A DNA stretch of 64,000 bases, taken from assembly GCA_013215295.1 (NCBI GenBank), contig JABSOZ010000020.1:1-64000 (forward strand). Reading direction: 5' to 3'. Shown here piece by piece: positions 43,795 to 53,553 of this stretch. Positions within the stretch are counted from its first letter, which is position 1. Each line of letters opens with the position of its first letter. The position numbers and the translations under genes are program-made. Source of the stretch: Colwellia sp. (GTDB lineage: Bacteria; Pseudomonadota; Gammaproteobacteria; Enterobacterales; Alteromonadaceae). The notes under the pieces were generated by a model. The model searched no databases and was not told the DNA's origin. It was given only the letters and a program-made list of their open reading frames with translations.

Positions 43795-46245
43795 TCACTC
43801 ACTATTCTTCAGCGAATCGATAACGGGCTTATTAATGTAGCGACGTAAAGGAAAATAACAGGCAAAGAATGACGTGATTGAAATCAACGCCAAGGTCAAA
43901 ATAAGGGGGGGTATTGACGCAATAGAAAGGTAGTTTATTAACAATTCACTAAAGTTCAAATACAGGGCAAGTAACAGTAAACCACTAACAAGAATACCGA
44001 CGAGTAATGGCTTGATATTATCGAAAAAAATCAACTTAATAATATCTTTTCTTTTTGCGCCAATTGCCATACGCGTGGCGATTTCAAAGCGTCTAATTTG
44101 TGTGCTGTAACTTAAAATCCCGTATAAGCCAATCGCCGCTAATAAAAAGGTAAATATCGCCAATACACCACTGGTAATTGCCGTGGTGTATTGGGTAAAG
44201 AGCATATTGGCTTGAGCATCAGATAATCGTTCAAGGCGTGACAAGGTAAACTTATGCGTTACCGCTTTTATCGCTTTAACAACTTGCTCTCGACTTAGGC
44301 TTTGTTGTTTTTTAACCTTAATTAAAAAGTTATCAGACCCCTTCCATACTGGCCAGTAAACCTGTGCGGGAGCAACCGCCTTATTAGGTAAATTCACGCC
44401 AGCAACCACGCCAACAATAGTGCGCATAACCGCATTGTTTTCACGATCAATTTCGTTTTCCATCGATATTTTCATACCCACAACATTACCGTTAGGCGCA
44501 AGTTGTTTAGCAAAAACATCGTTAACCACAAAAACTTTATTATTAGCTAGAATATCTTGCTCACTAAACCAATCACCTGCTAATAAGGGTTGTTCAAGTA
44601 GGTGAATAGCATTATGACCCGATGAGCTTTGCAGCTCACCTGAGAAGATTTTCTCTTGACCTAATAAAGTAAAATTGGCTGTATTTGAGTGCATAGGAGA
44701 ATTCGATTGGCTGACATCACTCACTTCTGGCAATTGTAATAACGCGTTTTCAATTTCCTTAATCAGTGATAATACTTCATCGCTGTTCCATTTTAACAAG
44801 CTAGACCGAGAGAGATCTAAGGTATAAACCTGTTCCACGTTGTATTTCATTGGCGTATTAATGATCGACGTTGATTGATTAAACAAGCTTATATTTGCAA
44901 AAACTAATAAAGCCGTAACCGCTACTTGGCTAATAATCAGAATTTGGCGTACCTTTGTAGACACTTGAATACCAACGCCTTTCCCACTGCTTTGTAAACT
45001 GCTATTCAGCTGTCGATAATTAATAACATTACTGCTGAGTTTGGCAAAAATCAACGCTAAGATAACAAGGAAAAGCAGCGCCATACCTAAGGTAAATACA
45101 CTTATCGTTAATTCATTTACCCGTGGTAGAAACTCAGCGAGATAATATTGTAATAAACCAAAACCCAGAGATGTAATCACTAAAGCCAGCGTTAAAGAAG
45201 TAAACATCAATACGATAGATTCAGCATAAAAACTTTTAAAAATGTCTCGTTTAGATGCGCCTACAGCAGCATTAATTGCCAATGACCTTTTCTGCTCAAT
45301 GGCACGAGCGATAAATAAATTACTGATATTAGCAAAGGCGATCACTAATAATCCTAAAACGGCAGCGAGTAAAAGGTACATCCGTTGTTCGTTATCTCCG
45401 ATGATAATCGACTTCAATGTTTTTAGTCGTAAACTAACCGTCCAGTCTTTATAAAAAGCCATCGACACTACATTCTCTTGCCATAACTCATTTAGAAACG
45501 GACTGATTTTTTGCTCTGCTTGCGTTAGAGAATACCCTTCTTTTAACTTGCCGACGTACGCCAACTCATGAAGTACATTACCCCAAGCATTCTGGTAGTC
45601 TTTGGCTTTAAAGTTATAATCCCATGGCAGCCAATATTGTGTTTTTCTACCGGGGGTAAAAATTTCAGGCTCAATAAAATGTTCAGCAACCACGCCAATA
45701 ATATTAAAGCTAACTTCATTAATGGTTATTTTTTTAGTTAACACCTCACTGCTGCCGTTGTATTCAACTTGCCACGTATCGTAACTTATCAAAGCAACGG
45801 GACTATTACTGTCTTTGCTTTCACTTTCATCAAAAGCTCGCCCTAGTGCGATTGGCGTTGCCATTAAAGAGAAAAACTCAGGCGTAACAAAAGTAGTATT
45901 AACCAATGGCTGTGCGGGATCAGAAGCTAATAAACTTTCACCAAAACAAAACAATGCTGATTCACTAAAGACACTTTGATTTTCATAAAAATGAATCAAA
46001 CCAGGGTAACTAAAACTACTCGCTCGCTCTTCACCAAAATTGTCAGCCAAGCCATGTTCAACCCAATAGAGTTTGTCTTGTTCAGGATACGGCAACGGCT
46101 TAAGCAACATTACATACGCTAGCGTTAAGACACAAAGCAATGCGCCTAATGTAATGCCCATGGTAGTAACAACACTAAAGACAAAGCCCGGTTTTTTCTT
46201 CAAGCTTAAAAATGCTTGTTTTAATTGATAGATAAATAGATTCAT
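43795..46245 (-). CDS. Orphan ABC3-type permease P9 (MacB_PCD/FtsX duplicated), last of the array
   Basis: Inner-membrane protein of 816 residues. Layout: TM1 (~18-45), first periplasmic core (~50-280), TM2-TM4 (~286-402), linker with SSGKG, TM5 (~432-453), second core (~455-687), TM6-TM8 (~688-800). It is effectively two FtsX-type permeases in one chain, the architecture of the ADOP group. Distinctive points: a cysteine in FCFGESLL after TM1, and a C terminus reading VIDSLKNSE instead of the VIH-x-LKG-x ending shared by the other copies, as expected for a distal copy drifting from homogenisation. There is no ATP-binding domain in the chain. Confidence 0.9.
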   Translation of the reverse strand: MNLFIYQLKQAFLSLKKKPGFVFSVVTTMGITLGALLCVLTLAYVMLLKPLPYPEQDKLYWVEHGLADNFGEERASSFSYPGLIHFYENQSVFSESALFCFGESLLASDPAQPLVNTTFVTPEFFSLMATPIALGRAFDESESKDSNSPVALISYDTWQVEYNGSSEVLTKKITINEVSFNIIGVVAEHFIEPEIFTPGRKTQYWLPWDYNFKAKDYQNAWGNVLHELAYVGKLKEGYSLTQAEQKISPFLNELWQENVVSMAFYKDWTVSLRLKTLKSIIIGDNEQRMYLLLAAVLGLLVIAFANISNLFIARAIEQKRSLAINAAVGASKRDIFKSFYAESIVLMFTSLTLALVITSLGFGLLQYYLAEFLPRVNELTISVFTLGMALLFLVILALIFAKLSSNVINYRQLNSSLQSSGKGVGIQVSTKVRQILIISQVAVTALLVFANISLFNQSTSIINTPMKYNVEQVYTLDLSRSSLLKWNSDEVLSLIKEIENALLQLPEVSDVSQSNSPMHSNTANFTLLGQEKIFSGELQSSSGHNAIHLLEQPLLAGDWFSEQDILANNKVFVVNDVFAKQLAPNGNVVGMKISMENEIDRENNAVMRTIVGVVAGVNLPNKAVAPAQVYWPVWKGSDNFLIKVKKQQSLSREQVVKAIKAVTHKFTLSRLERLSDAQANMLFTQYTTAITSGVLAIFTFLLAAIGLYGILSYSTQIRRFEIATRMAIGAKRKDIIKLIFFDNIKPLLVGILVSGLLLLALYLNFSELLINYLSIASIPPLILTLALISITSFFACYFPLRRYINKPVIDSLKNSE

Positions 46246-48683
46246 TATGCATTGCCCTTTAAAGCATGGATCACAGGTTTGTTGATGTATTGACGAAGAG
46301 GAACATAACAGGCAAATAACGACAGCATGCTGATCATCGTGAGTGTCACTATAAATACTGGTAGTAATTGTAAGGTTAGGTATTGGCTCACTTGTTCACT
46401 AAACACAAAGGTGAGTAATAACAACATAGCAATGCTAAACAGTACGCCGAATAATATGGCACTGACATTGTCTTTAATAATCAGTTTAATTAAATCAGCA
46501 CGTTTAGCGCCCACTGCCATGCGTGTTCCGATTTCAAATTGGCGTAGTTGTGTTGAATAACTGAGCACACCATACAAACCTATCGCAGCGAGTAAAAAGG
46601 TCAGTAAAGCTAATGAACCTGTTGCCGTTAGTATCATAAAATGAATAAATAACATTTTTTTCTGCGACGCTATATCACTCTCAAAAACCTGTACGCGGTA
46701 TTTACTGGTCACTGTTTTTAGCAGTGAAGCAAATGCTTCACGTGAAAGCGAAGTGTGCTTTTTTAATTGAATAACTAAACGACTTTTGGGCGTTATCCCT
46801 GGAAAATATAAAAGATTGTCGTTATCTATCTCCCCAGGTACTTTAAAGCTTTTAACCACTCCTTTAACGGTATAGGTACTTTCACCTTTAAAATCTATTA
46901 TCAGACCAATAGCACTGCCATTAGGGGCTATTTTCTGAGCAAAAATTTCATTAATTATAATGACTTTATTTTCATCTTTAATATCAGCGTTACTAAAAAA
47001 ATCGCCAGCTAACAATTGTTGCTGATAAATTGAAAAGTAGTTTTCATCAATTGATCGGCTTCTTGATGGATTGGTAGTTTCACTATCCTTAACTTTCACC
47101 TCACGAAACCTAGAGCCGCCATTAAAAACAGAGCCATCGGCGATACTGACACGGTTAACCTGCGGTAAAGTCAGTAAGGCCGCTTGTATTTCTTTATTTA
47201 TTTGAATTCTTTCATCATCAGATAAAGTTATCGTCGGGTCTATCGACATTTCAACTCGAGTACTATTTTCTATATCGATTGAAAGCGGATCATTAATCAC
47301 TTGCCAAGCATCAATAAACAAATTGAGATTAATGAATACCAGCAAAGTGGCAATCGATATTTGGCTAACAATAATAAAGCGACGTTTTCTTTTAGAGACT
47401 TGTTTACGGCCGCCTTTGCTACCACTTTGTAGTTGACTGTTTATGTTTTGATAATCAACAATATTGAGGGATAATTTGGCAAAGAGCCAAGCAAAAATTA
47501 CAAACATCAATACGGTGATACCTAACGAAAACAAATTGAATGACAACTCATTGACTCGAGGTAATAATTCGAGCAAATGCGTACTCATTAGCTGAAAACC
47601 ACTTAAAGTAACACCAATGGCCACTACTAAAGCCAGAAACATTAATAGTGCTGACTCTACTAGAATGGTTTTAAATAATTGACTTTTACTTGCCCCTAAA
47701 GAAGCGTGGATACTATAACTTCCTTGTAATTCAGCAGTACGTGCCATAAATAAATTCGCAATATTGGCGACCGCAATGAATAAGGTGCCCACTACGCCAG
47801 CAATTAACGCCATAACAATATTAGTCGCATCGCCGATGAGGATGTCTTTTAAAGGGGTTAACTTCATTTTAATATTCAGCGGTGTAAAATAGTCAAATTC
47901 TGCGACCATTTCTTTCCAAGGTAAATTGACTAATGGCGTTATGATTTCTTCGACTTGTGCAGCAGAAAGGTCTTTAATTGTCCGCCCTAAAAACATGGTA
48001 TCAAGTGACATTGAGCCGGTTTCTTTTCTGCGTTCAGCACTGATATAGTTATAGTCCCATGGAAACCACACATCCGTTAACAGGTGTTTTATATAATATG
48101 TTTTTGGCTCTACAAATTGCTCTGCTGCAACACCAATAATGCTAAAACTGATATTATCTACCACGACTTTTTTATTAAGTACATCAGCACTGCCGGAAAA
48201 TTCTTTTTGCCAAGTGTCATAACTTAAAATAGCCACGGGGTTATAACTATTAAGCTGTTCATTTATGCCAAATGAACGACCTAGCGCCATGGGAACATTT
48301 AATAATTCAAATATTTCAGGTGTCACATACGTAGTCGCAACCTGGGGCTGAGAAGGCTGAGAAACCAGTACGTTGTAGCCATAAGCGATTAAAGCTGCAC
48401 TTTCGAAACTGGTTTGTTGTCGGTAAAAATTCACTAATGAACGGTAGTTAAAAGCACTGAATATTTGTTTATTGTCTTTATCTACTACCGTTGACTCCAC
48501 TAAAAACAATCGGTCTTGCTCTGGATACGGTAGCGGTTTTATCAACATGACATACGCCAGCGTTAACACACAAAGCAATGCCCCTAATGTGATCCCCATC
48601 GTAGAAACAACACTAATCACAAAGCCAGGCTTTTTCTTGAGACTTAAAAATGCTTGTTTTAATTGATAGATAAATAAATTCAT
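46245..48683 (-). CDS. Orphan ABC3-type permease P8
   Basis: 812 residues. Its first core is among the most divergent: WFPWDYNYISAERRKE replaces the usual WLPWDFN context, and SIHASLGASKSQLFK stands where others have an AAIGA segment. The second core contains a short basic run near SETTNPSRSRSIDENYF. The last ~45 codons are almost identical in DNA to those of the upstream neighbour P7, and both end KGNA. The stop and start at each border overlap by one base. The linker is GSKGGRKQVSKRKRR, unusually basic. Confidence 0.9.
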   Translation of the reverse strand: MNLFIYQLKQAFLSLKKKPGFVISVVSTMGITLGALLCVLTLAYVMLIKPLPYPEQDRLFLVESTVVDKDNKQIFSAFNYRSLVNFYRQQTSFESAALIAYGYNVLVSQPSQPQVATTYVTPEIFELLNVPMALGRSFGINEQLNSYNPVAILSYDTWQKEFSGSADVLNKKVVVDNISFSIIGVAAEQFVEPKTYYIKHLLTDVWFPWDYNYISAERRKETGSMSLDTMFLGRTIKDLSAAQVEEIITPLVNLPWKEMVAEFDYFTPLNIKMKLTPLKDILIGDATNIVMALIAGVVGTLFIAVANIANLFMARTAELQGSYSIHASLGASKSQLFKTILVESALLMFLALVVAIGVTLSGFQLMSTHLLELLPRVNELSFNLFSLGITVLMFVIFAWLFAKLSLNIVDYQNINSQLQSGSKGGRKQVSKRKRRFIIVSQISIATLLVFINLNLFIDAWQVINDPLSIDIENSTRVEMSIDPTITLSDDERIQINKEIQAALLTLPQVNRVSIADGSVFNGGSRFREVKVKDSETTNPSRSRSIDENYFSIYQQQLLAGDFFSNADIKDENKVIIINEIFAQKIAPNGSAIGLIIDFKGESTYTVKGVVKSFKVPGEIDNDNLLYFPGITPKSRLVIQLKKHTSLSREAFASLLKTVTSKYRVQVFESDIASQKKMLFIHFMILTATGSLALLTFLLAAIGLYGVLSYSTQLRQFEIGTRMAVGAKRADLIKLIIKDNVSAILFGVLFSIAMLLLLTFVFSEQVSQYLTLQLLPVFIVTLTMISMLSLFACYVPLRQYINKPVIHALKGNA

Positions 48684-51106
48684 TATGCATTGCCCTTTAA
48701 AGCATGGATCACAGGTTTGTTGATGTATTGACGAAGAGGAACATAACAGGCAAATAACGACAGCATGCTGATCATCGCGAGTGTCACTATAAACACTGGT
48801 AGTAATTGTAAGGTTAGGTAATGGCTTACTTGTTCGCTAAAGACAAAAGTTAATAAGGATAAAATACCAACACTGATCAGTACGCCCAGCAATATCGCTA
48901 TAATATTATCTTTAATAATCAATTTAATTAAGTCACCACCTTTAGCGCCAATGGCCATGCGTGTTCCCAGTTCAAAACGGCGCATTTGAGTGCCATAACT
49001 TAAGATGCCATACAATCCTATACCCGCTAATAAAAAGGTAAGTATCGCCAGTAAAGCTGTTGTTAAAACAGTGACCCTTTCACGAAAAAGACGCTTATCT
49101 TTTAGTTGTTCCAGTGAATTATAAGTAAAAATAGAATAACCTCGGTCTACTTCATTTATAAGATCTGCAACTTGGTCTCTCCTCAAGCTTTCACCTGTTT
49201 TGTATTTTATTAATAACATTTCGCCGTAAGGATAATTGGGTATATAGATACGAGAGGTAATACTTGATTGCCCTGGCATTAAAATGCTTTTAACAACGCC
49301 AGATACTATGAATTGCTCATTATTCACCGTAGTTAAATATTTCCCCATAGCAGAGCCTGATGGTGCCAGTTTTTTGGCAAAAAAATCATTGATTATAATT
49401 TTTTTTGCACTGTTTTTAATATCAGCTTTGGTGAAACTATCACCTTCAATAATGGTTTGCTTTATCATCTCAAAATAGTTTTCATCAACATCTTGTACTG
49501 ACGGAGAAAATTTTTCATCCGTGAGGGGATCCGACACATTACGACTATGACTGAAATTCAATGGGCTGAGTGACCGACTTACCAAGGCAATTTTTGGGTG
49601 CAGGCTAAGCTGTGCTTTAATTAATGCCATTGTGGCATTACCATGCTCTATTGAAGGGATTTCTTTGCTATTAGAAATAACATGCAATGAATTAATATTG
49701 TTCAGCTCAAAACCTAGATCTTGATAAATAACATCACTCGCATTGCTAAATAAAAGCATACTGACAAAAATGAGTGCTGAAGCTACCGCTAATTGGCTAA
49801 CAATTAATAGCGTTCTTAATTTCTGAGAAACTTGTACCCCAATACTTTTTCCGCCCGACTGTAAGTTTTTATTTATTTGATGATAATTAAGCATGTGAAT
49901 ACTGGTAAACGTAAAAAATAGACTCAAAATTATGGCCGATATTATCGCGACAAATAGGGTGACATAATCCAGCGATAGTTCACTCACTCTGGCGATATAT
50001 TGCGCGACATTATGTTGAATAATTTCAAAACCTAGCATAGCGATAATTAATGCCACTACGATGGAAGAGAACATCAGGAGGCTTGTTTCGGCAAGTAGCA
50101 TGGTTAGTAATGTTGATTTTTTAGCGCCTATCGCGGCATGAACGGCTAGTTGTTGCTGTTGCTGAGCAGTACGGGAAACAAATAAATTCATCATGTTTCC
50201 ACTCGCAATTACCACTATTCCAATAACACCAGCAAGTAACAACCAAACCGTATTTTCAGTGTCTCCAAGTATGACTTTGCCAAATGACTGTAATTGCATT
50301 TCAACATGCCAGTCTTTAACAAAATCAATACCTACACTATTCTCTTGCCAATGTTTGTCGACTAAATCGGTAATTTGTTGCTGTGCCTGCAATACGGTTA
50401 TATTGCTTTTTAATTGCCCTACAAAGACGAACCATGGAAAAGAGTACATCTCCTCTTTCAAGTGATTGCGGGTATTATAATCCCATGGTAACCATACTTC
50501 TGTTTTTCGGCCTATCTCGTATATATCAGGCTCAATAAAGCGTTTATTCAATACCCCTATTATTTTGAAACTAATGCCACTAAACGTAATTTTTTTCGAA
50601 AGGATATCAGCTGACTTTGCGTAATCGTTTAACCAAGTATCATAACTTATAATAGCTACTGGATTATAAGTCTCTAGCGCTTCACTGTTTTCAAAACCTC
50701 GGCCATGAACAAATTGACTATCTAATAAAGTAAACCAGTTTGGCGTGACATACGTGGTGGTTATTTTTGGCTGATGCTCAAGTGAAGTACTAATATCATC
50801 ACCATAAAAAGCGATAGCAGCTTGATCAAATGTTGTTTGCTTCAAGTATAAGTTACGTAAACCCGGAGAGTTAAAGTTCCCCCCTTGAAACTCGTTTTTA
50901 GCATTGAATGTTTGGTGAGTAACCTTATATAATTTTTCTTCATTTGGATAAGGCAGTGGCTTAATCAACATCACATACGCCAGCGTTACAACACAAAGTA
51001 ATACGCCTAAGGTAATTCCCATAGTAGAAACAACGCTAAAGACAAAACCTGGTTTTTTCTTGAGGCTTAAAAATGCTTGTTTCAATTGATAGATAAACAG
51101 GTTCAT
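48683..51106 (-). CDS. Orphan ABC3-type permease P7
   Basis: 807 residues. It shares the MNLFIYQLKQAFLSLKKKPG start; the first core carries FGKVILGDTENTVWLLLAGV before TM2, and TM3 is preceded by SRTAQQQQQLAVHAAIGA. TM4 is unusually rich in Ile/Phe (VAIISAIILSLFFTFTSI). The second core differs from P8 nearly throughout, including LSPLNFSHSRNVSDPL. The 3' end matches P8 at the DNA level over about 135 bp with few changes, evidence of recent exchange. Confidence 0.9.
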   Translation of the reverse strand: MNLFIYQLKQAFLSLKKKPGFVFSVVSTMGITLGVLLCVVTLAYVMLIKPLPYPNEEKLYKVTHQTFNAKNEFQGGNFNSPGLRNLYLKQTTFDQAAIAFYGDDISTSLEHQPKITTTYVTPNWFTLLDSQFVHGRGFENSEALETYNPVAIISYDTWLNDYAKSADILSKKITFSGISFKIIGVLNKRFIEPDIYEIGRKTEVWLPWDYNTRNHLKEEMYSFPWFVFVGQLKSNITVLQAQQQITDLVDKHWQENSVGIDFVKDWHVEMQLQSFGKVILGDTENTVWLLLAGVIGIVVIASGNMMNLFVSRTAQQQQQLAVHAAIGAKKSTLLTMLLAETSLLMFSSIVVALIIAMLGFEIIQHNVAQYIARVSELSLDYVTLFVAIISAIILSLFFTFTSIHMLNYHQINKNLQSGGKSIGVQVSQKLRTLLIVSQLAVASALIFVSMLLFSNASDVIYQDLGFELNNINSLHVISNSKEIPSIEHGNATMALIKAQLSLHPKIALVSRSLSPLNFSHSRNVSDPLTDEKFSPSVQDVDENYFEMIKQTIIEGDSFTKADIKNSAKKIIINDFFAKKLAPSGSAMGKYLTTVNNEQFIVSGVVKSILMPGQSSITSRIYIPNYPYGEMLLIKYKTGESLRRDQVADLINEVDRGYSIFTYNSLEQLKDKRLFRERVTVLTTALLAILTFLLAGIGLYGILSYGTQMRRFELGTRMAIGAKGGDLIKLIIKDNIIAILLGVLISVGILSLLTFVFSEQVSHYLTLQLLPVFIVTLAMISMLSLFACYVPLRQYINKPVIHALKGNA

Positions 51107-53553
51107 TATTCACTACCCTTTAAAGCATGGATCACAGGTTTGTTGATGTATTGACGAAGAGGAAAATAACAGGCGAATAACGACAACATGCTGATCATCG
51201 CAAATGTCACTAAAAACACCGGTAGTAATTGTAAAGTTAGGTAGTGTTCTACTTGTTCGCTAAAAACAAAAGTGAGTAATAACAACACACCAATACTAAA
51301 CAGTACGCCGAATAATATCGCACTGGCATTATCTTTAATAATCAGCTTGATTAAGTCACTACGTTTGGCGCCCACAGCCATATGCGTTCCTAGTTCAAAA
51401 CGACGTATTCGAGTGCTGTAGCTTAAAATGCCATAGAGACCAATACCCGCGAGAAGAAATGTGATTAACGCTAAAGTTGCGGTTGTCACCGCTGTGGTAA
51501 TTTCGGTAAATAAGCTTTGGGTAAGCATGTCATCTGCTGAGGTGAAGCTAAATACAGAATATCTAGAGTCAACCTCGGCTAATAGCTTGCCTAGTTGTTC
51601 TCGACTAACAGACAGACCGGGTTTAAGTTTAAGCATAAAAGTTTCTGTGCTAAGCGAATTTGCTCTATAGGCTCTTGGTACATCTGCACTTTTGCTGTCA
51701 TTAGCTGTATCGCTAGGAAGAGAAATATCTTTGACAACACCAATTATATTGAAAGGTTCTGGACGCCCCGTAGATACTTGCATACCCAATACATTACCAT
51801 CAGCTTTTAATCGTTTGGCAAAAGCTTGATTAACAATCATCACATTAATACGTTCTTTACGATCTAATACAGAAAAATTGTCCCCTTGTAATAATGGTTG
51901 TTCAATCATATTAAAATATTGATGATCAACCCACTTGGAATGTGGTGTATATTTTTCGTTGTCGGTAAGATTAGTTACCGTTAATAGACCAAAACCGCCA
52001 AGAGGAGTACTTGACTGACTTATAGATTCTACTTGTGGTAGCGCTTCGATTTTTTCCATTATTTCAGCCATAATGGCTATTGCTTCTTCTTGGCTAGGAT
52101 TATCCGTGGATGAAAAATTCAAGACCAAAGTCGAGATATTATTGGTCTCAAAACCTATCGGAGCATTGATGGTTTTCACTGCTCCATTAAGCAGGCTAAA
52201 ATTAGCAAATACCAATACTGTCGCTAATGCTACTTGGCTGACGATTAATACGTGACGAACCTTTTTAGATACCTGTAATCCACTGCCCTTACTACTACTT
52301 TGTAACCTAGTATTTAGCGTGCGGTAATTGATCATACGAGTACTTAATTTAGCGAAAAACAACGCCAAAATAACGCCAATTATCACCACAAACCCAAAGG
52401 TCATCGGAGTCAAGAACAACTCGCTAACCCTAGGTAACACCGCGCCCAAATATTGTTGCATAATATAAAATCCGACCTTGGCAAGCACCAATGCCAGTAT
52501 TAAGGACATAAACATCAGTAAACTAGTTTCAGCAAACATAGTTTTAAATAAATGCTTTTTGGTTGCGCCAATTGCCGCTTGAATCGCCATTTGATGTTGC
52601 TTTTCTGCGGTACGTGACATAAATAGGTTGGAAATATTTACGCAGGCGATCAATATCAAACCAACCACGCCAGCTAACAACATAAGCGCAATTGATTTAC
52701 TTCCACCGAGAATAACGTCCTTAACCGAACGCACACGCATTTCTATAGACCAGCCCTTGAAGAATTCTATATCGGCAACACCTTCTTGCCAGCGATTATT
52801 CACCAAAGGGGTTAAAATTTGCTCTGCCTGGCTTTGACTGACCCCTTCCTTCAATTGACCAATAAATTTAAGCCAACGGTTTGAATTACCAAAACGTTTT
52901 CTGTACCTCTCTCCTGTTTGATTGTAGTCCCATGGCAACCATACGTGTGTTTCCCGTCCAATTTCGGCTAGCTCTGGTTCAAAAAAACCTTCAGCCAACA
53001 CCCCAATAATGCGATAGCTCACGCCACTTAGGTTGATTTTTTGCTCAAGAATGTTCACACTGCCAGTAAACTCTTGTTGCCAAGTTTTATAACTAAGCAT
53101 AACGACAGGATTGTATTTATCTAAGGCTTCAGTGGCCTCAAACATACGACCCAGTGCCAGAGGTGAGGCTAACATCTGATGGAATTCAGGTGTCACATAA
53201 GCGGTATTAACCAATGGTTGATTGTTGTTTGAAATGATCACATCTTGACCATGAAGTATCATCGCCGTTTGATCAAATGCTTCTTTACTCTTATATAAGT
53301 GCACTAGGCCAGGATAAGTAAAAGAAAAACCATCGTTATTATTTATTGAGTCGACAAACCCATGTTCAGCAACAAAAAGACGATCTTGTTCTGGGTAAGG
53401 CAAAGGCGCTACCAGCAACAAATGGTTTAGGGTTAATATACATAACAATGCGCCAAGTGTTACTCCCATTGTCGAAACAATACTAAAGACAAAGCCCGGT
53501 TTTTTCTTCAAACTTAAAAATGCTTGTTTTAATTGATAGATAAATAAGTTCAT
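51106..53553 (-). CDS. Orphan ABC3-type permease P6
   Basis: 815 residues. TM1 is the most altered of the set (TLNHLLLVAPLPYPEQ in place of TLAYVMLIKPLPYPEQ). The segment after TM6 reads ELGTHMAVGAKR, where His replaces the Arg of GTRMA found in all other copies. The second core includes RPEPFNIIGVVKDISLPS, the common fold of the family. It ends KGSE. Same one-base overlaps on both sides. Confidence 0.9.
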   Translation of the reverse strand: MNLFIYQLKQAFLSLKKKPGFVFSIVSTMGVTLGALLCILTLNHLLLVAPLPYPEQDRLFVAEHGFVDSINNNDGFSFTYPGLVHLYKSKEAFDQTAMILHGQDVIISNNNQPLVNTAYVTPEFHQMLASPLALGRMFEATEALDKYNPVVMLSYKTWQQEFTGSVNILEQKINLSGVSYRIIGVLAEGFFEPELAEIGRETHVWLPWDYNQTGERYRKRFGNSNRWLKFIGQLKEGVSQSQAEQILTPLVNNRWQEGVADIEFFKGWSIEMRVRSVKDVILGGSKSIALMLLAGVVGLILIACVNISNLFMSRTAEKQHQMAIQAAIGATKKHLFKTMFAETSLLMFMSLILALVLAKVGFYIMQQYLGAVLPRVSELFLTPMTFGFVVIIGVILALFFAKLSTRMINYRTLNTRLQSSSKGSGLQVSKKVRHVLIVSQVALATVLVFANFSLLNGAVKTINAPIGFETNNISTLVLNFSSTDNPSQEEAIAIMAEIMEKIEALPQVESISQSSTPLGGFGLLTVTNLTDNEKYTPHSKWVDHQYFNMIEQPLLQGDNFSVLDRKERINVMIVNQAFAKRLKADGNVLGMQVSTGRPEPFNIIGVVKDISLPSDTANDSKSADVPRAYRANSLSTETFMLKLKPGLSVSREQLGKLLAEVDSRYSVFSFTSADDMLTQSLFTEITTAVTTATLALITFLLAGIGLYGILSYSTRIRRFELGTHMAVGAKRSDLIKLIIKDNASAILFGVLFSIGVLLLLTFVFSEQVEHYLTLQLLPVFLVTFAMISMLSLFACYFPLRQYINKPVIHALKGSE

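Noticed and set aside
51461-51810. Pair of open frames on the strand opposite the permeases
   Set aside because: They are antisense shadows of a conserved coding region; the same pattern recurs opposite other permease copies.
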